Shown: positions 8,262 through 17,868, counted from the stretch's first letter. The stretch: DNA of 64,000 nucleotides from Shinella zoogloeoides (GCF_022682305.1 NZ_CP093530.1:81387-145386), one strand, 5' to 3'. Notes: a model not told the origin generated them from the sequence alone. A program made the numbers and translations.

Positions 8262-9677
8262 CTAGGTAGATCGCGCCCGAACTGTGTCGACCATGGGCGC
8301 CTTATGGTGCCAACCCGTCACCAACTGGAATGCATGGCCGATTCTGAGGGCCAGATCTTCGGCAAAGCTCTTGCAGACGATTTGTAGCGATGTCGGAAGT
8401 CCATTACGGGTGTATCCGTTCGGAACTGCTAACGCGCACATATCGAACGTATTCACAAACTTGGTGAACCGTGACGCTGCGTAGGATTCGTCAAGGTCGT
8501 GAAGTGTGCGTGCCGGCGTCTCGGTCGTCGGCGTCAAAAGCGCGTCCACGTCAATCATCGCTGCTTGCATTTCCTGCCCCAGTTTTTCTCGTTGACACAT
8601 TGCCACGAGATAGTCCTGGGCAGAGAGATTTCGCCCCGACAGGATTCGTTCACGAACAAGGTCACCGAGCGCTGTGGTTGGGTCATTTGCAAGATGACCG
8701 AACAACGCATATGCCTCGGCTTTTGTGATTGCAGCTTGAGGGGAAAAGCAGGCGTTGAATCGGAATGGCAACGGTAGGTCGATGATATCGGCGCCAAGCT
8801 TCGCAAGGCACTCCAACGATGCATCGTATGCAGCGAGAACCTCTTCGTCGACGCCCTCTCTTTCATCTCGATCTATGCGGGCAAGCCGAAGACCCTCAAC
8901 CCCTCCCTTGAGGCCAGCCAGCACATCGCTTCTAGGGGTGCCCCACGTTGCACGATCAAGCGGGTCGATCCCCTCGAGAAGGGAGTACAGCAGGGCGGTG
9001 TCCTCAGCAGTCCGGGCCATTGGTCCCGCTGTGTCGAGCGTCGGGCTCAGCGGCATAACTCCATACGAGCTGATGCGCCCAGACGTCACCTTCAAACCCG
9101 TGATGCCACAGAATGCCGCTGGAAGCCTGACCGAGCCGCCCGTGTCGGTTCCAATCGCCCAAGGCGACATACGCGCCGCAACCGCGACACCGGAACCGCT
9201 ACTCGATCCCCCCGGCGTTCTTGCTGTCGCTTGATCCCAAGGATTCCAAGGCGTACCCATGTGCTGGTTTGTGCCCCAGCCACCCATTGCAAACTCCACC
9301 GTTTGGGTCTTGCCAAGGAAGATCATGCCTCTGTTTAGAAGGCGGCGTGCAATGGTCGCCGTTCGGTCTGAACGTCTGTTCCGCCACTCAGCAGAACCTC
9401 CCGTTGTGATCCTTCCTTCGATCTCGATTAAATCCTTTAACGCGATAGGCACGCCGTGCCATGGGCCTATCGCACGCCCCTGACGAATGGCGCGATCAGC
9501 AGAAGCAGCTACCTTTCGCGCCTCATCTCCATAAACATCTACGAACGCGTGCAACTTTCCATCCAGCGATGCGATCCGAGAAAGAAACGCATCTACAGCC
9601 TCTGCGGATGACAGCTCTCCCGACGAGATCTGTCTCGATAACTCCGCAGCTGTCAGTTCTGCTGGGTCGCTTGTCAT
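8262..9677 (-). CDS. Amidase signature family enzyme
   Basis: A 471-residue amidase. The Ser-cisSer-Lys triad can be placed: Lys81 in IALKDL, the cis-Ser in GGSSSGS (about 156-162) and nucleophile Ser182 in GTDTGGSVRLPA. The start at 9677 (MTSDPAELTAAEL) fits the usual N-terminus of the family; an upstream ATG at 9734 would add 19 residues. Members hydrolyse amides such as indoleacetamide, glutaminyl or aryl amides; the C-terminal region that sets specificity does not reveal the substrate. It stands alone, with no obvious operon partner. Confidence 0.88.
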   Translation of the reverse strand: MTSDPAELTAAELSRQISSGELSSAEAVDAFLSRIASLDGKLHAFVDVYGDEARKVAASADRAIRQGRAIGPWHGVPIALKDLIEIEGRITTGGSAEWRNRRSDRTATIARRLLNRGMIFLGKTQTVEFAMGGWGTNQHMGTPWNPWDQATARTPGGSSSGSGVAVAARMSPWAIGTDTGGSVRLPAAFCGITGLKVTSGRISSYGVMPLSPTLDTAGPMARTAEDTALLYSLLEGIDPLDRATWGTPRSDVLAGLKGGVEGLRLARIDRDEREGVDEEVLAAYDASLECLAKLGADIIDLPLPFRFNACFSPQAAITKAEAYALFGHLANDPTTALGDLVRERILSGRNLSAQDYLVAMCQREKLGQEMQAAMIDVDALLTPTTETPARTLHDLDESYAASRFTKFVNTFDMCALAVPNGYTRNGLPTSLQIVCKSFAEDLALRIGHAFQLVTGWHHKAPMVDTVRARST

Positions 9678-10257
9678 TTTGGAAGCTTGAGTCCTCTGTT
9701 CTCCGTGGATAGACGGAAAGATATGCCGGGTCATCTTGACTAGGTGAACTCACGTTCGAGCGGGGAGATATGGGAGTGCCAGCCGATATCTGGGTGAGAA
9801 AACAGGTTCGCCATGTGAAGGCGGAGGTGGTCACGCCGCCATCCTTAGAGTAGATAATGAAGCTTGTTGGCTTGATCGCCAAGCCTACCATAATCGCAAT
9901 TCGGTTCTTGGGTGTTGTGCTGAGAAGATTTATTTTTGCCGTACTTTTCGCGTTGGTGGGCATCTCAGTGGTGTTCAGTGTGATCGGCGTCCTGGCGGTC
10001 TGGAACCCGATGGAGTTGTTCTAGCCGGCTTCTCATTGGACGCTAGTCGCGCCAAGCTTTGATGATGAACACTGTGGGACAAGACACCCTGACGCGCGTT
10101 TCGTGCAAAACTTGTGTGCTCTCGACGCGCTCTCGTGCATCGATGAACCCGACCAATCTGGGAGAAGTGTGCGCGGCCTAAGAGACCTCGGGACGGGCGG
10201 TCGACGCCGAAATTCAATCTAGCCGATGTCATCGGAGTCGATGATCGTTGATTGCGC
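9678..10257. other. Long intergenic region, possible gene remnants
   Basis: Nearly 600 bases between the amidase and the flavoprotein gene. Apart from one small hydrophobic open frame on the plus strand I see nothing I can assign. It has lower GC than its surroundings around 9850-10020 (runs such as TTTATTTTTGCC), which could mark a recombination scar. Confidence 0.4.
9857..10024 (+). CDS. Possible small single-pass membrane protein
   Basis: A 55-residue open frame: a basic N-terminus, then a strongly hydrophobic helix (FIFAVLFALVGISVVFSVIGVL) and a short tail WNPMELF. The ribosome-binding site is weak (AGAG region). No family recognised. It may be a real membrane micropeptide or a chance frame in AT-richer DNA. 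Confidence 0.25.
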   Translation: MKLVGLIAKPTIIAIRFLGVVLRRFIFAVLFALVGISVVFSVIGVLAVWNPMELF

Positions 10258-11454
10258 TCAGCTGCGAATATGTTCGGGACGAAACCCGATCCCGATCAGC
10301 CGTCCCGTCAGATGCGGCAGGACCCGGGAGCGTGCGATGAACCGCAGGAAGGCCGGCGGCCGTTTTGGCTGGGACGCGTCGGCCGCGGGACCGCGCTTGC
10401 GACGCATCATCAGCTGGACCTTCTGCGTCGCCTTCGTCGGGAATGCGCGACGCTTCTGAACCGCGGCAAGATGCCCAGAGGAGCACGTCCCGTCCTTCAG
10501 CGGCCCGGCAAGGATGTTTGCGGCGGCGACGGCGTCCTGCACCGCGAGGTTGACCCCGACGCCGCCGATCGGCGACATCGCGTGGGCGGCATCGCCGATG
10601 CAGAGCAGGCCCGGCTTCCACCAGCGCCTCGCGCGGTCCATGCGAACCCGCAGCAGGTGAACGTCCGGCCAGCCGGCGATCTCCTCGAACCGTTCGAGGG
10701 GGAGGGGCGCAACAGCCGCCAGCCGTTTCCGCAGTTCCGAAAGCCCGTCGCCTTTCACGTCTTCGGAGCGTCCCTTGCCGATGACGAAGCCGATCTGCCA
10801 GTAGTCGCCGCGGTCGATCATGACGAGCCCTTGGGAAGGGCCGGCATGGCCCGTCGGCATCGCCGGATCGTCCGGCCGGCGGGAAACCCGCATCCACAGC
10901 ACATCGACATTCGAGCCGAGGTCCTCGATCTCAAGGCCGGCCTCGCGCCGGACGATCGATTCCCGTCCATCGGCACCGACGGTCAACGACGCGCGGATCG
11001 TCTTCTCGTTCCCCTTCTCGATGATCCGGACACCCTGCACCGCACCGTGCTCTTCCACGAGGCCCATGACCTGGCAACCCATGAGAAGGCAAAAGCCGGG
11101 ATAGGCGGCGGCCTTGCGGGCGAGGAAGTCGAGAAAATCCCACTGCGGCATGAAGGCAATGAACTTGCAGCGGGTCGGCAGCCGGGAGAAATCGGCGATC
11201 TTTGCCGTCCGGCCGTCGATCTCGGCGTAGAGGGCGGGGGCCTGCTGATGCGGCAGGGCAAGGAATTCGTCGAGCAGCCCGAGTTCGGCCATGACCTCGA
11301 GGGTCGAGGGATGGATGGTGTCGCCACGGAAATCCCGGAGGAAATCGTCATGCTTTTCGATCACCGTCACGGGAACGCCGGCGCGCGCCAGAAGCAGCCC
11401 CAGCATGAGACCGGCAGGGCCGGCGCCGACAATGCAGCAACTCTGTTGGCTCAA
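10258..11454 (-). CDS. FAD-dependent aromatic-type monooxygenase/oxidoreductase
   Basis: A flavoprotein hydroxylase-type protein of about 398 residues. It has an N-terminal dinucleotide fold (CIVGAGPAGLMLGLLLARAG), the DG motif (VGADGRESIVRREAGL) and the GD motif (LLCIGDAAHAMSPIGGVGVN) that define the class A monooxygenases (UbiH/PHBH relatives). I place the start at the TTG at 11454, with AAGGAG ten bases upstream; another TTG at 11493 would add 13 residues. It follows a PCu(A)C-like gene on the same strand with a short gap, so the two are probably co-transcribed. Substrate unknown. Confidence 0.85.
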   Translation of the reverse strand: MSQQSCCIVGAGPAGLMLGLLLARAGVPVTVIEKHDDFLRDFRGDTIHPSTLEVMAELGLLDEFLALPHQQAPALYAEIDGRTAKIADFSRLPTRCKFIAFMPQWDFLDFLARKAAAYPGFCLLMGCQVMGLVEEHGAVQGVRIIEKGNEKTIRASLTVGADGRESIVRREAGLEIEDLGSNVDVLWMRVSRRPDDPAMPTGHAGPSQGLVMIDRGDYWQIGFVIGKGRSEDVKGDGLSELRKRLAAVAPLPLERFEEIAGWPDVHLLRVRMDRARRWWKPGLLCIGDAAHAMSPIGGVGVNLAVQDAVAAANILAGPLKDGTCSSGHLAAVQKRRAFPTKATQKVQLMMRRKRGPAADASQPKRPPAFLRFIARSRVLPHLTGRLIGIGFRPEHIRS

Positions 11455-11499
11455 CGGGTGTTTGCTCCTTCTCGACTCTGCTGCCGCCAACAAGACGAT

Positions 11500-12015
11500 T
11501 CAACCCGGATCGGCTTCGACCTGACCGTGATGGTGCCTGACGAGTTCGCCACGGGAGCTGACGATCTTGGCGATCACCTCCAGTTTCGTGCCGTCGTCGA
11601 AGGTCAGCGTCAAGCGGTCGGCCTGGCGCCCCGTCATGTCGGAGACTGGATCCCCAAGAAGGAGCCGAATGCCATTTGGCTGCATTCTCAACTCGGCATG
11701 AGCGGGGATCGGAACGAAATCCTCGAAGCGGCGCTGCTCGGAAACATCATCGGCGGGTTGTGACGACAGCGTCGAAACCGATCGAAAGGTCTCGCTTGCG
11801 ACAGACGACAGACGCATCTCGCCGTCCGTCCCGTTCCAGATCGTGAGGAACCCCTTGGTCTGACCGCTTTGTTGATCCACAACGAGGAGTTCGGCGTGCT
11901 CGACCAGCAAGGCGCGAGGCGGATTATCATGGAGAGACAAATCGTCCGAAGCGCCGGCGGCGAAAGCCGGCAGCGTGGTTGCAAACATTGTCGCAGCGCA
12001 GGCGATCATGCGCAT
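11500..12015 (-). CDS. PCu(A)C-like periplasmic copper chaperone, degenerate ligands
   Basis: A 171-residue secreted protein: signal peptide (MRMIACAATMFATTLPAFA), then a beta-rich domain with the DUF461/PCu(A)C layout (GFLTIWNGTDGEMRLSSV..., AELRMQPNGIRLLL, DRLTLTFDDGTKLEV). The usual copper signature H-x10-M-x21-H-x-M is largely missing: only scattered Met and a C-terminal HHH remain. It may bind copper differently or have another role. The second PCu(A)C protein in this window (39007-39510) retains all ligands. Upstream of the flavoprotein in the same transcript. Confidence 0.6.
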   Translation of the reverse strand: MRMIACAATMFATTLPAFAAGASDDLSLHDNPPRALLVEHAELLVVDQQSGQTKGFLTIWNGTDGEMRLSSVASETFRSVSTLSSQPADDVSEQRRFEDFVPIPAHAELRMQPNGIRLLLGDPVSDMTGRQADRLTLTFDDGTKLEVIAKIVSSRGELVRHHHGQVEADPG

Positions 12016-12199
12016 GGCCCAGGTTCTCCGACTTTTGATCCGGATGTTGTCTTACCAGAATTCTCGCCGGAATAATGACGCACTGTCCTTCACAAATGCG
12101 GCATATGGACACCGGACCATCTACATGGATGATTGACGTTCGCCCGCTACCGCACCAGTTTCCAAGCAGTCGCGATAAAGCTGGTAGCGAGGGCGCAAG

Positions 12200-13129
12200 A
12201 TGATGAGCAGCGAGCCGGGGCATGCGCATTCCGATGGAGATCACGACCACCAACACGGAGCCGAGGTGACGCAATCGAACGAGCGCCGGATCAGGCTCGT
12301 GTTCATCCTGACCGCCGGTTATGCGCTGGTGCAGGCAATTGGTGGCTGGCTTGCAGGTTCTCTTGCGCTGATCGCGGACGCCGGACACATGGTCTCGGAT
12401 TCGGCAGCCTTGCTGCTTGCGCTGGTGGCCTATCGTGTGGCGCGCTGGCCGATAGATGCGCAGCGGACCTACGGCTTTCACCGTGTCCGGGTCCTGGCTG
12501 CTCTCGCCAATGGCGCGACCCTGCTGCTGCTTGTCGCATGGATCGCCTGGGAAGCCGTGCAGCGCATCAACCAGCCCGCGGAGATCCTCGCCGGTCCGAT
12601 GCTCGTTGTCGCGACCATCGGTCTCGTCGTGAACCTTATCGGCGCCTATGCGCTGTGGTCCGGCGACAGCGGTGACAGCAACCTGCGCGGCGCGCTCCTT
12701 CACGTCGTCGGCGACCTTCTCGGATCGGTCGGCGCCATTGCTGCGGCCATCGGCATCATGCTCACCGGATGGAGCATCCTTGACCCATTTCTCTCGGTGC
12801 TGGTCGCCGGCCTCGTCATCCGCTCGGCCTGGGGGTTGGTTTCCGATTCCATCCGCGTGCTCCTGCAGGCCACGCCGAAAGGCATTGTTGCCCATGAAAT
12901 CGAAGCGGGCCTGCTGAATCTGCCGGGCATCGCCGAGGCGGGCCACTTCCATGCATGGACCTTGACGGACGAAAGCATCGTCGCGACCGTCCACGTCAGC
13001 CCTAAGGAGGGGATCGACCCATTGACCCTGCCGTCGGTCGTCGCGTCCTTTCTCAAGGAAGGGCACGGCATCGATCATGTCACGGTCCAGGTGGACCCGC
13101 GGGGCGCGCTTCTCGCCCGGCACGCGTGA
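12200..13129 (+). CDS. Cation diffusion facilitator, zinc-type exporter
   Basis: A 309-residue CDF transporter with a His-rich N-terminal tail (HAHSDGDHDHQH), six predicted TM segments and a C-terminal cytoplasmic metal-binding domain. The transport site is His63/Asp67 in TM2 (GHMVSD) and His168/Asp172 in TM5 (HVVGD). An HD-HD tetrad is the zinc/cadmium-type set in ZitB/CzcD relatives. It exports Zn2+ or Cd2+ from the cytoplasm by proton antiport. Divergent from the PCu(A)C-like/flavoprotein pair, from which 184 bases separate it. Confidence 0.92.
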   Translation: MMSSEPGHAHSDGDHDHQHGAEVTQSNERRIRLVFILTAGYALVQAIGGWLAGSLALIADAGHMVSDSAALLLALVAYRVARWPIDAQRTYGFHRVRVLAALANGATLLLLVAWIAWEAVQRINQPAEILAGPMLVVATIGLVVNLIGAYALWSGDSGDSNLRGALLHVVGDLLGSVGAIAAAIGIMLTGWSILDPFLSVLVAGLVIRSAWGLVSDSIRVLLQATPKGIVAHEIEAGLLNLPGIAEAGHFHAWTLTDESIVATVHVSPKEGIDPLTLPSVVASFLKEGHGIDHVTVQVDPRGALLARHA

Positions 13130-13142
13130 TCGTGCCCTTCAA

Positions 13143-14462
13143 TCAGCCGTCTGATCCGAAGCGGTCTAGGTTGAAGGTGCTCGACGCATCAAGTGCCCGT
13201 GTTGTTTGCGAACCGCGTCGCGTATCGTCGACGCTTGCGACGGCACGCCGCAGGCTAGCCGGAAGCGTCAGCCGTTGAAGCGCCTCGGCCGGTGCAAGCG
13301 CCCAATCGAGCATCGCCTTGTCGGAAACCGTCCATGCGCTTGCCTGGTGAAGGTCAAGAAGGCCGGATTCGGCGACAGCGGGCTGGCGCAATACCCGCCC
13401 CGTGATGCCGAGGCCTCCCATGGCCTTGAACGTTGAGGAGGGAATGAAAGCGGAGGTGTTTACACTCACAACGCGTTCGATTTCAGCTGCTCGAAACGTG
13501 GGGAGCGGAGCGCTGATGGTCGCCAGGTCGAAGAACGCCGGTTGTTCGACGGTCATTTCGCCCGCGGCCTGCATCTCGAGCGCCTTTTCCGCGCGGCTTT
13601 TGCGTGTCGGCAGCAACGCGGTCACGAGACTGTTCGGCGAGGTGTCATCTTCGGACAGTGCAGCGCCGGCGGAGCTCGCGGCCATGATCGATTTCGAGCC
13701 GACGCGTCGCTTGTAGTCCGCCATGGCCACGTTGTAGCCGGGCAGGGGGCGACCATCGGCGGGAACGTGCAGTGTCTTGCCGTTCGGGAAGATGCGCACA
13801 AGCTCTTGACGCGACATCCGTGGCCAGGCGCGCACATTGCCGACATCGAGATGCACGAAGGGCGAGCCCGATTTCGGATAGTAGCCGACGCCGCCAACCT
13901 GCATTTGCATGGCGGTGGCCCTGAGCTTTGCCAGCTTCACGCCAGGGATGAAGAAGTCCATCGCCTTGCCGAGCGTGTGCTGGCTGTTCTTGGCGACGCC
14001 CGAACTGCGCGAACGACCGCGCAGCATATTGTTGGTGGCGGGGGAGCGGTAGGCGGAGACGATGTGGATGTAATCCTTCGCGCCGCTGCGCTGATAGACT
14101 TCCCAGACGAGGTCGAGCAGGCGAGGGTCCATGCGAGCAGGTTCGTTCCGGCGCCAGTCGCGCAGGAAGCGGTTGACCTGCGCGAGACCCTTCGGGTCGA
14201 ACCTGCCGTCGCGCTTGAAGGTGATCGTCGCCCGCTCGCCGGTGTGGGTGAAGAACAGTTTCAGCGATCGATCTTCCGCGGCAGCCGTGGCAGCGGTCAG
14301 TGCGACGACAGAGGCGGCGGCGGCCGTGATGGTGGAGGCTTGCGCAACCCAGCGCGCAATCGTCTCGATTCCCTTGTCGGCAGCAGCGTGGAACAGGCGC
14401 GCCAGAAACGCAGTCACAGGATACTCAGACACAGCAGTTCCGATCCAAACGAGATACTTCAC
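13143..14462 (-). CDS. DUF882 (M15-like) murein peptidase-type protein
   Basis: A 439-residue exported protein. An N-terminal hydrophobic stretch leads into a DUF882/peptidase M15A domain (about 65-235) with its zinc ligands: His162 and Asp169 in SQHTLGKAMDF, and His204 in FVHLDVG. The roughly 200 C-terminal residues have no recognised domain and look low in structure. Related proteins (YcbK/MepK) cut 3-3 cross-links made by L,D-transpeptidases, and an L,D-transpeptidase gene lies nearby on the same strand. The start is a GTG without a good ribosome-binding site, so the N-terminus is uncertain. Confidence 0.8.
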   Translation of the reverse strand: MKYLVWIGTAVSEYPVTAFLARLFHAAADKGIETIARWVAQASTITAAAASVVALTAATAAAEDRSLKLFFTHTGERATITFKRDGRFDPKGLAQVNRFLRDWRRNEPARMDPRLLDLVWEVYQRSGAKDYIHIVSAYRSPATNNMLRGRSRSSGVAKNSQHTLGKAMDFFIPGVKLAKLRATAMQMQVGGVGYYPKSGSPFVHLDVGNVRAWPRMSRQELVRIFPNGKTLHVPADGRPLPGYNVAMADYKRRVGSKSIMAASSAGAALSEDDTSPNSLVTALLPTRKSRAEKALEMQAAGEMTVEQPAFFDLATISAPLPTFRAAEIERVVSVNTSAFIPSSTFKAMGGLGITGRVLRQPAVAESGLLDLHQASAWTVSDKAMLDWALAPAEALQRLTLPASLRRAVASVDDTRRGSQTTRALDASSTFNLDRFGSDG

Positions 14463-14544
14463 GGGGCGGCAGAGACGTCTCGCCGCAGATTGCTGGCGAG
14501 GATTATGGTCAACAAAGATTTAAGAAGCCGTTGATGCCTGGTGG

Positions 14545-15615
14545 TCATCGCTTGGCCCCTTGACGGTGTTGCCGGCGGACAATCTCCTCGACGATGCGCT
14601 CGGCATCCGGCCCGGCACCCATGACGAGAGCGGATGCCCTGTTTCGTTGCCACGGCCGGCCCACGAAGTAGAGCCCAGGCACAGCGGAAACGCCGTTGGT
14701 GTGCGAGAACGCACGATCCGGTCCTACGGCCGACGGAATCTCCACCCAACCCGTCTCATCGCGATAGCCGGTCGCCCAGATTACCGTTCGCACGGTGGCG
14801 GAGCTGCCGTCGGAAAACGTGGCCGTCTCGCCTGAGGCGGCGACAAGGCGTGGCACAAGCCGAACACCTGCCTGCGCCAGGTGTTTGTCGCCTTGCCCTC
14901 GGTCGGGAAAGGCATCGGCAGCGCGCACCTTGCGGCCGATCCATGACTCCGGCGAGGCGTTCAGAATGCCGAGCAAGCGGAGCCACCACCAGATCGACTT
15001 CCCGAACAGCCCTTCGGGGAACAGTTTTCGAGGCTTGCCGTGGGAAAGCATCACAGGTTGCAGGGTCCGGCATTCAAGTGCGATGTCACGACCGCTTGCG
15101 CCGTCTCCAACGACGAGGACCGGTCCATCGGGCACACCCGCAGGGTTCTGATAGGTTTGCGGCGTCAACTGCAGCACCTCAGATCCGAAGCCGCTAGAGA
15201 TGGACGGGACTATCGGTTTCTGAAAACCCCCGGTCGCGACAATCACTTCACTCGCTTCGATTTTCTCGCCCGAGTCCGTTTCTGCGAGGAAGACCCGGTT
15301 CGCACGCGACAAGCGCGCGACCCGTGTTCCCGATCGCACCGGCAGGCTGAAACGCGCGGCGTAGTCTTCCAGGTAGACAGCAAACTCGTCGCGGCTCGGA
15401 TATTGCTCCCGGTTGCCGGCAAGGGGCAGGCCTGGAAGGGCGCTGAACTGGCGTGGAGTGAACAGGGTCAGCGAAGCGTAGCGGCTGCGCCAGCTGTCGC
15501 CGACGCGCGGATGGGCGTCGACGATCAGGAAAGGCAGACCGGCCCTGCGCAGGTAGTACCCTGCGGCAAGGCCAGCCTGGCCGGCTCCGATGACAAGCAC
15601 CTGCCGCGCCGTCAC
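14545..15615 (-). CDS. Flavin-containing monooxygenase-like (CzcO-type) oxidoreductase
   Basis: A 356-residue two-dinucleotide-binding-domain flavoprotein. It has an N-terminal FAD motif VLVIGAGQAGLAAGYYL and a second NADPH-type motif VLVVGDGASGRDIA near residue 170; the C-terminal GLYFVGRPWQ region is typical of the CzcO/YhdC group often found beside cation-efflux genes. Reaction and substrate are unknown. A GTG start at 15615 overlaps the stop of the L,D-transpeptidase gene (GTGA), indicating translational coupling. Confidence 0.82.
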   Translation of the reverse strand: MTARQVLVIGAGQAGLAAGYYLRRAGLPFLIVDAHPRVGDSWRSRYASLTLFTPRQFSALPGLPLAGNREQYPSRDEFAVYLEDYAARFSLPVRSGTRVARLSRANRVFLAETDSGEKIEASEVIVATGGFQKPIVPSISSGFGSEVLQLTPQTYQNPAGVPDGPVLVVGDGASGRDIALECRTLQPVMLSHGKPRKLFPEGLFGKSIWWWLRLLGILNASPESWIGRKVRAADAFPDRGQGDKHLAQAGVRLVPRLVAASGETATFSDGSSATVRTVIWATGYRDETGWVEIPSAVGPDRAFSHTNGVSAVPGLYFVGRPWQRNRASALVMGAGPDAERIVEEIVRRQHRQGAKR

Positions 15616-16241
15616 GAAACCACCACGACGCGTGTTCCTACCGGGACGCGCTCATAGAGGTCTTCGACGTGACCGTTGACCATCCGTATGCAACCATTCG
15701 AAACCGCCTTGCCGATCGTCCAGGGCTCGGTCGTGCCATGGATGCGATAGAGGGTGTCTCTGCCGTCTCGAAACAAATAGAGAGCCCTCGAGCCCAGCGG
15801 GTTCTTCGGCCCGCCGGGAACGCCGTCGGCATAGCGTGCATATTTCTTCGGATCACGCCGTATCATGTTGTCGGTCGGGCGCCAGCTTGGCCATTTCGCC
15901 TTCCGGCCGACAGTCGCCGTGCCGGAGAACGCCAGGCCCGCGCGCCCGACACCTACGCCATAGCGGCGGGCAAGGCCCCCTTCTTCGATGAGATAGAGAA
16001 AGCGATCCCTCGGTACGACGATGATGGTACCGGCCGTCTCCGGATAGGGAGATGTCACCAGTTGCGGCAGAAATCTCTCATCGATGTCGATCGTGCGTTT
16101 CCTGCCTTGCGCGAAGGCGAGCGCGGGTGAGGCAAGGAGAGCGACGGCGGCAAGGCCGAAGGTCCGTCGATCCAGAACCGGGGAAGCCGGCCGCTCCGCT
16201 GTTGGGGATTGTTCGGTATCGTGGTTTGAAAGTCGTCTCAT
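15612..16241 (-). CDS. L,D-transpeptidase, YkuD family
   Basis: A 209-residue periplasmic transpeptidase. A Tat-like signal (DRRTFGLAAVALLASPALA) precedes a YkuD domain whose catalytic motif is intact: His168 in HGTTEPW and nucleophile Cys184 in SNGCIRM. It forms 3-3 cross-links in peptidoglycan or anchors proteins to it. ATG at 16241 is chosen because AAGGAA lies just upstream; a longer frame exists. Followed immediately by the overlapping flavoprotein gene. One of three L,D-transpeptidase-type genes in this window. Confidence 0.9.
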   Translation of the reverse strand: MRRLSNHDTEQSPTAERPASPVLDRRTFGLAAVALLASPALAFAQGRKRTIDIDERFLPQLVTSPYPETAGTIIVVPRDRFLYLIEEGGLARRYGVGVGRAGLAFSGTATVGRKAKWPSWRPTDNMIRRDPKKYARYADGVPGGPKNPLGSRALYLFRDGRDTLYRIHGTTEPWTIGKAVSNGCIRMVNGHVEDLYERVPVGTRVVVVS

Positions 16242-16382
16242 GGAAGTGTTCCTTGGCACGGGCAGGGGTCGCTTGGCGGTCTGCAATCGGCTTTGAAATG
16301 GGAATGGTGGGTGAGCGGCCGAGCGTATGCCGCGGTCGCGTCACCGGAGACCGCATCGCGCACGCGTGCGTCCCCGGTTGGT

Positions 16383-16691
16383 TCAAGCCGAGCGAGGGGG
16401 AGGCAGAATCAGCCGGGCTGGAACTGACGATTGCGTGTCGAAAGCTTGATTGGGGCGAATCCGGCGGACCGGTGCGGCCACCGGCCAGAACCACGCGACC
16501 AGCCAGCTGCAGGCTTCGTGACAGGTCTCTAGGCTCGCCGGATGGTCAAGCTCTGAATCATCAGTGTCTATCGCCAAAAGGCTCACGCTGCTCTGTAACG
16601 GGTCGGACAGCGCGTGGCTGCGCGCCGCCACCGACGCCGCGGTGCTTGCTCCGACGACGAGCGACATAAGGAAGACAATGATCAACTTCAT
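16383..16691 (-). CDS. Small exported protein, CopL/DUF2946-like in outline
   Basis: About 102 residues with an N-terminal signal or anchor (MKLIIVFLMSLVVGASTAASV), a central ETCHEACSW motif and a proline-rich end (RLILPPPRSA). This outline resembles small metal-locus proteins of the DUF2946/CopL kind, but I cannot assign it firmly. It lies upstream of the L,D-transpeptidase on the same strand. The start could also be an ATG at 16706. Confidence 0.5.
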   Translation of the reverse strand: MKLIIVFLMSLVVGASTAASVAARSHALSDPLQSSVSLLAIDTDDSELDHPASLETCHEACSWLVAWFWPVAAPVRRIRPNQAFDTQSSVPARLILPPPRSA

Positions 16692-16938
16692 GAGGGCGCG
16701 GTGCATGTGCGTAATGCCCGGATCGCTGCATTTTCGAAGACCTATCTCACGGCATTATGCTTAACAGGCGATTACCGGTGTGTGCAGCGTGGAGGCGAAA
16801 TTCCTGCCTTCGCGCACGACCCGTTGAAATCGCAAGTGATTTTGATCCCGCGCGTTTGATGTCATGACATCGGCAGGTGCCAATCACGATGGCATCCCGC
16901 GTTCGGCGTTTTGCGGCGGGTCGCACTCGGCAAAGGTT

Positions 16939-17868
16939 CTACATACTGACCGCTGTCTCGATAGTGCCGACCTTGATGCCGATGTCGTTGCGGGCGTCGT
17001 GCAGCGCGGCAATAAGCGTCTCGGCCCTTGTGGATTTAAGTCGATCCTTGCTCGTGAGGATGAGGGCGCGGAACGGGATCGCAGGGATGAAGGGGCGAGC
17101 GACAAGGCCACGGCTCTCAAACTGGCTGGCCTTGTAGGTCATTGCATTGGCGATGCCGATTCCGACGCCCTCCAGGGCCAGATTGCAGACGACCTCGGAA
17201 TATTGCGTTTCGACGACAGTGCGGGTTTGCAGTTGCGCCTCTTCAAGGGTCCGTTCAATCCGTCTGCGCACCGTGTCGTCCGGAGACAGCGCGATGAACG
17301 GTTCGCCCTCCAAGTCCGCGGGCGTTACGTTTTCCCTTCCTGCCAGCCGATGACTGGCCGCCATGACGCAAACGGCCGGCGCGGACATGAAGGGTTGCAC
17401 GGAGACGCGAGACGTGTCGATTTCGTCGGCGGTAAGACCGACATCCGCCTGGCCGGAAGCGACCATATCGCGCACGGCATTCGAGCCGGCAATCAGAAGT
17501 GTGACATGGCCGGTTCGGTCCCTGCTGCGATAGCGTTGGATAGCCTTCGGCGCGAACGAAAGCCCGAGCGCAGGGTAACATGCCAGGCGGAGTCCGCTGG
17601 CGCCGAACTCCCGGATCATCGCCGCACGCGCGCGCAGCTGGTCCATCCCGATGAAAGCCCGCTCGACCTCCTCGTGCAAGGCAATTGCCTCTGGCGTTGG
17701 TACGAGCCTGCCGCCGACCTGGCGGAATAGGGTCAGTCGCGTCGAGCGGGCAAGGCGGGCAACCGCCCGGCTGACGGCCGGCTGGCTGATGCCCAGGAAC
17801 TCAGCGGCTCGCGATGTGCTTCCCATACGCATCACCGCGTCGAAGGCCTCGAGTTCTCCCAGGTGCAT
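16939..17868 (-). CDS. LysR-family transcriptional regulator
   Basis: A 309-residue LysR regulator. Residues 1-60 form the winged HTH (LGELEAFDAVMRMGSTSRAA, then ISQPAVSRAVARL) and the rest is a type 2 periplasmic-binding-like effector domain. The start at 17868 (MHLGELEAFD) is typical for the family; an upstream ATG at 17916 would run through a probable operator. Divergent from metC-aapJQMP, 86 bases away, so it very likely controls that operon in response to a sulfur amino acid or a product of it. Confidence 0.9.
   Translation of the reverse strand: MHLGELEAFDAVMRMGSTSRAAEFLGISQPAVSRAVARLARSTRLTLFRQVGGRLVPTPEAIALHEEVERAFIGMDQLRARAAMIREFGASGLRLACYPALGLSFAPKAIQRYRSRDRTGHVTLLIAGSNAVRDMVASGQADVGLTADEIDTSRVSVQPFMSAPAVCVMAASHRLAGRENVTPADLEGEPFIALSPDDTVRRRIERTLEEAQLQTRTVVETQYSEVVCNLALEGVGIGIANAMTYKASQFESRGLVARPFIPAIPFRALILTSKDRLKSTRAETLIAALHDARNDIGIKVGTIETAVSM

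Noticed and set aside
10252..11763. 503-residue plus-strand open frame
   Set aside because: Antisense to the flavoprotein and PCu(A)C-like genes, which have strong motifs.
11927..13123. 398-residue minus-strand open frame over the CDF gene
   Set aside because: CDF motifs and positive coding features are on the plus strand.
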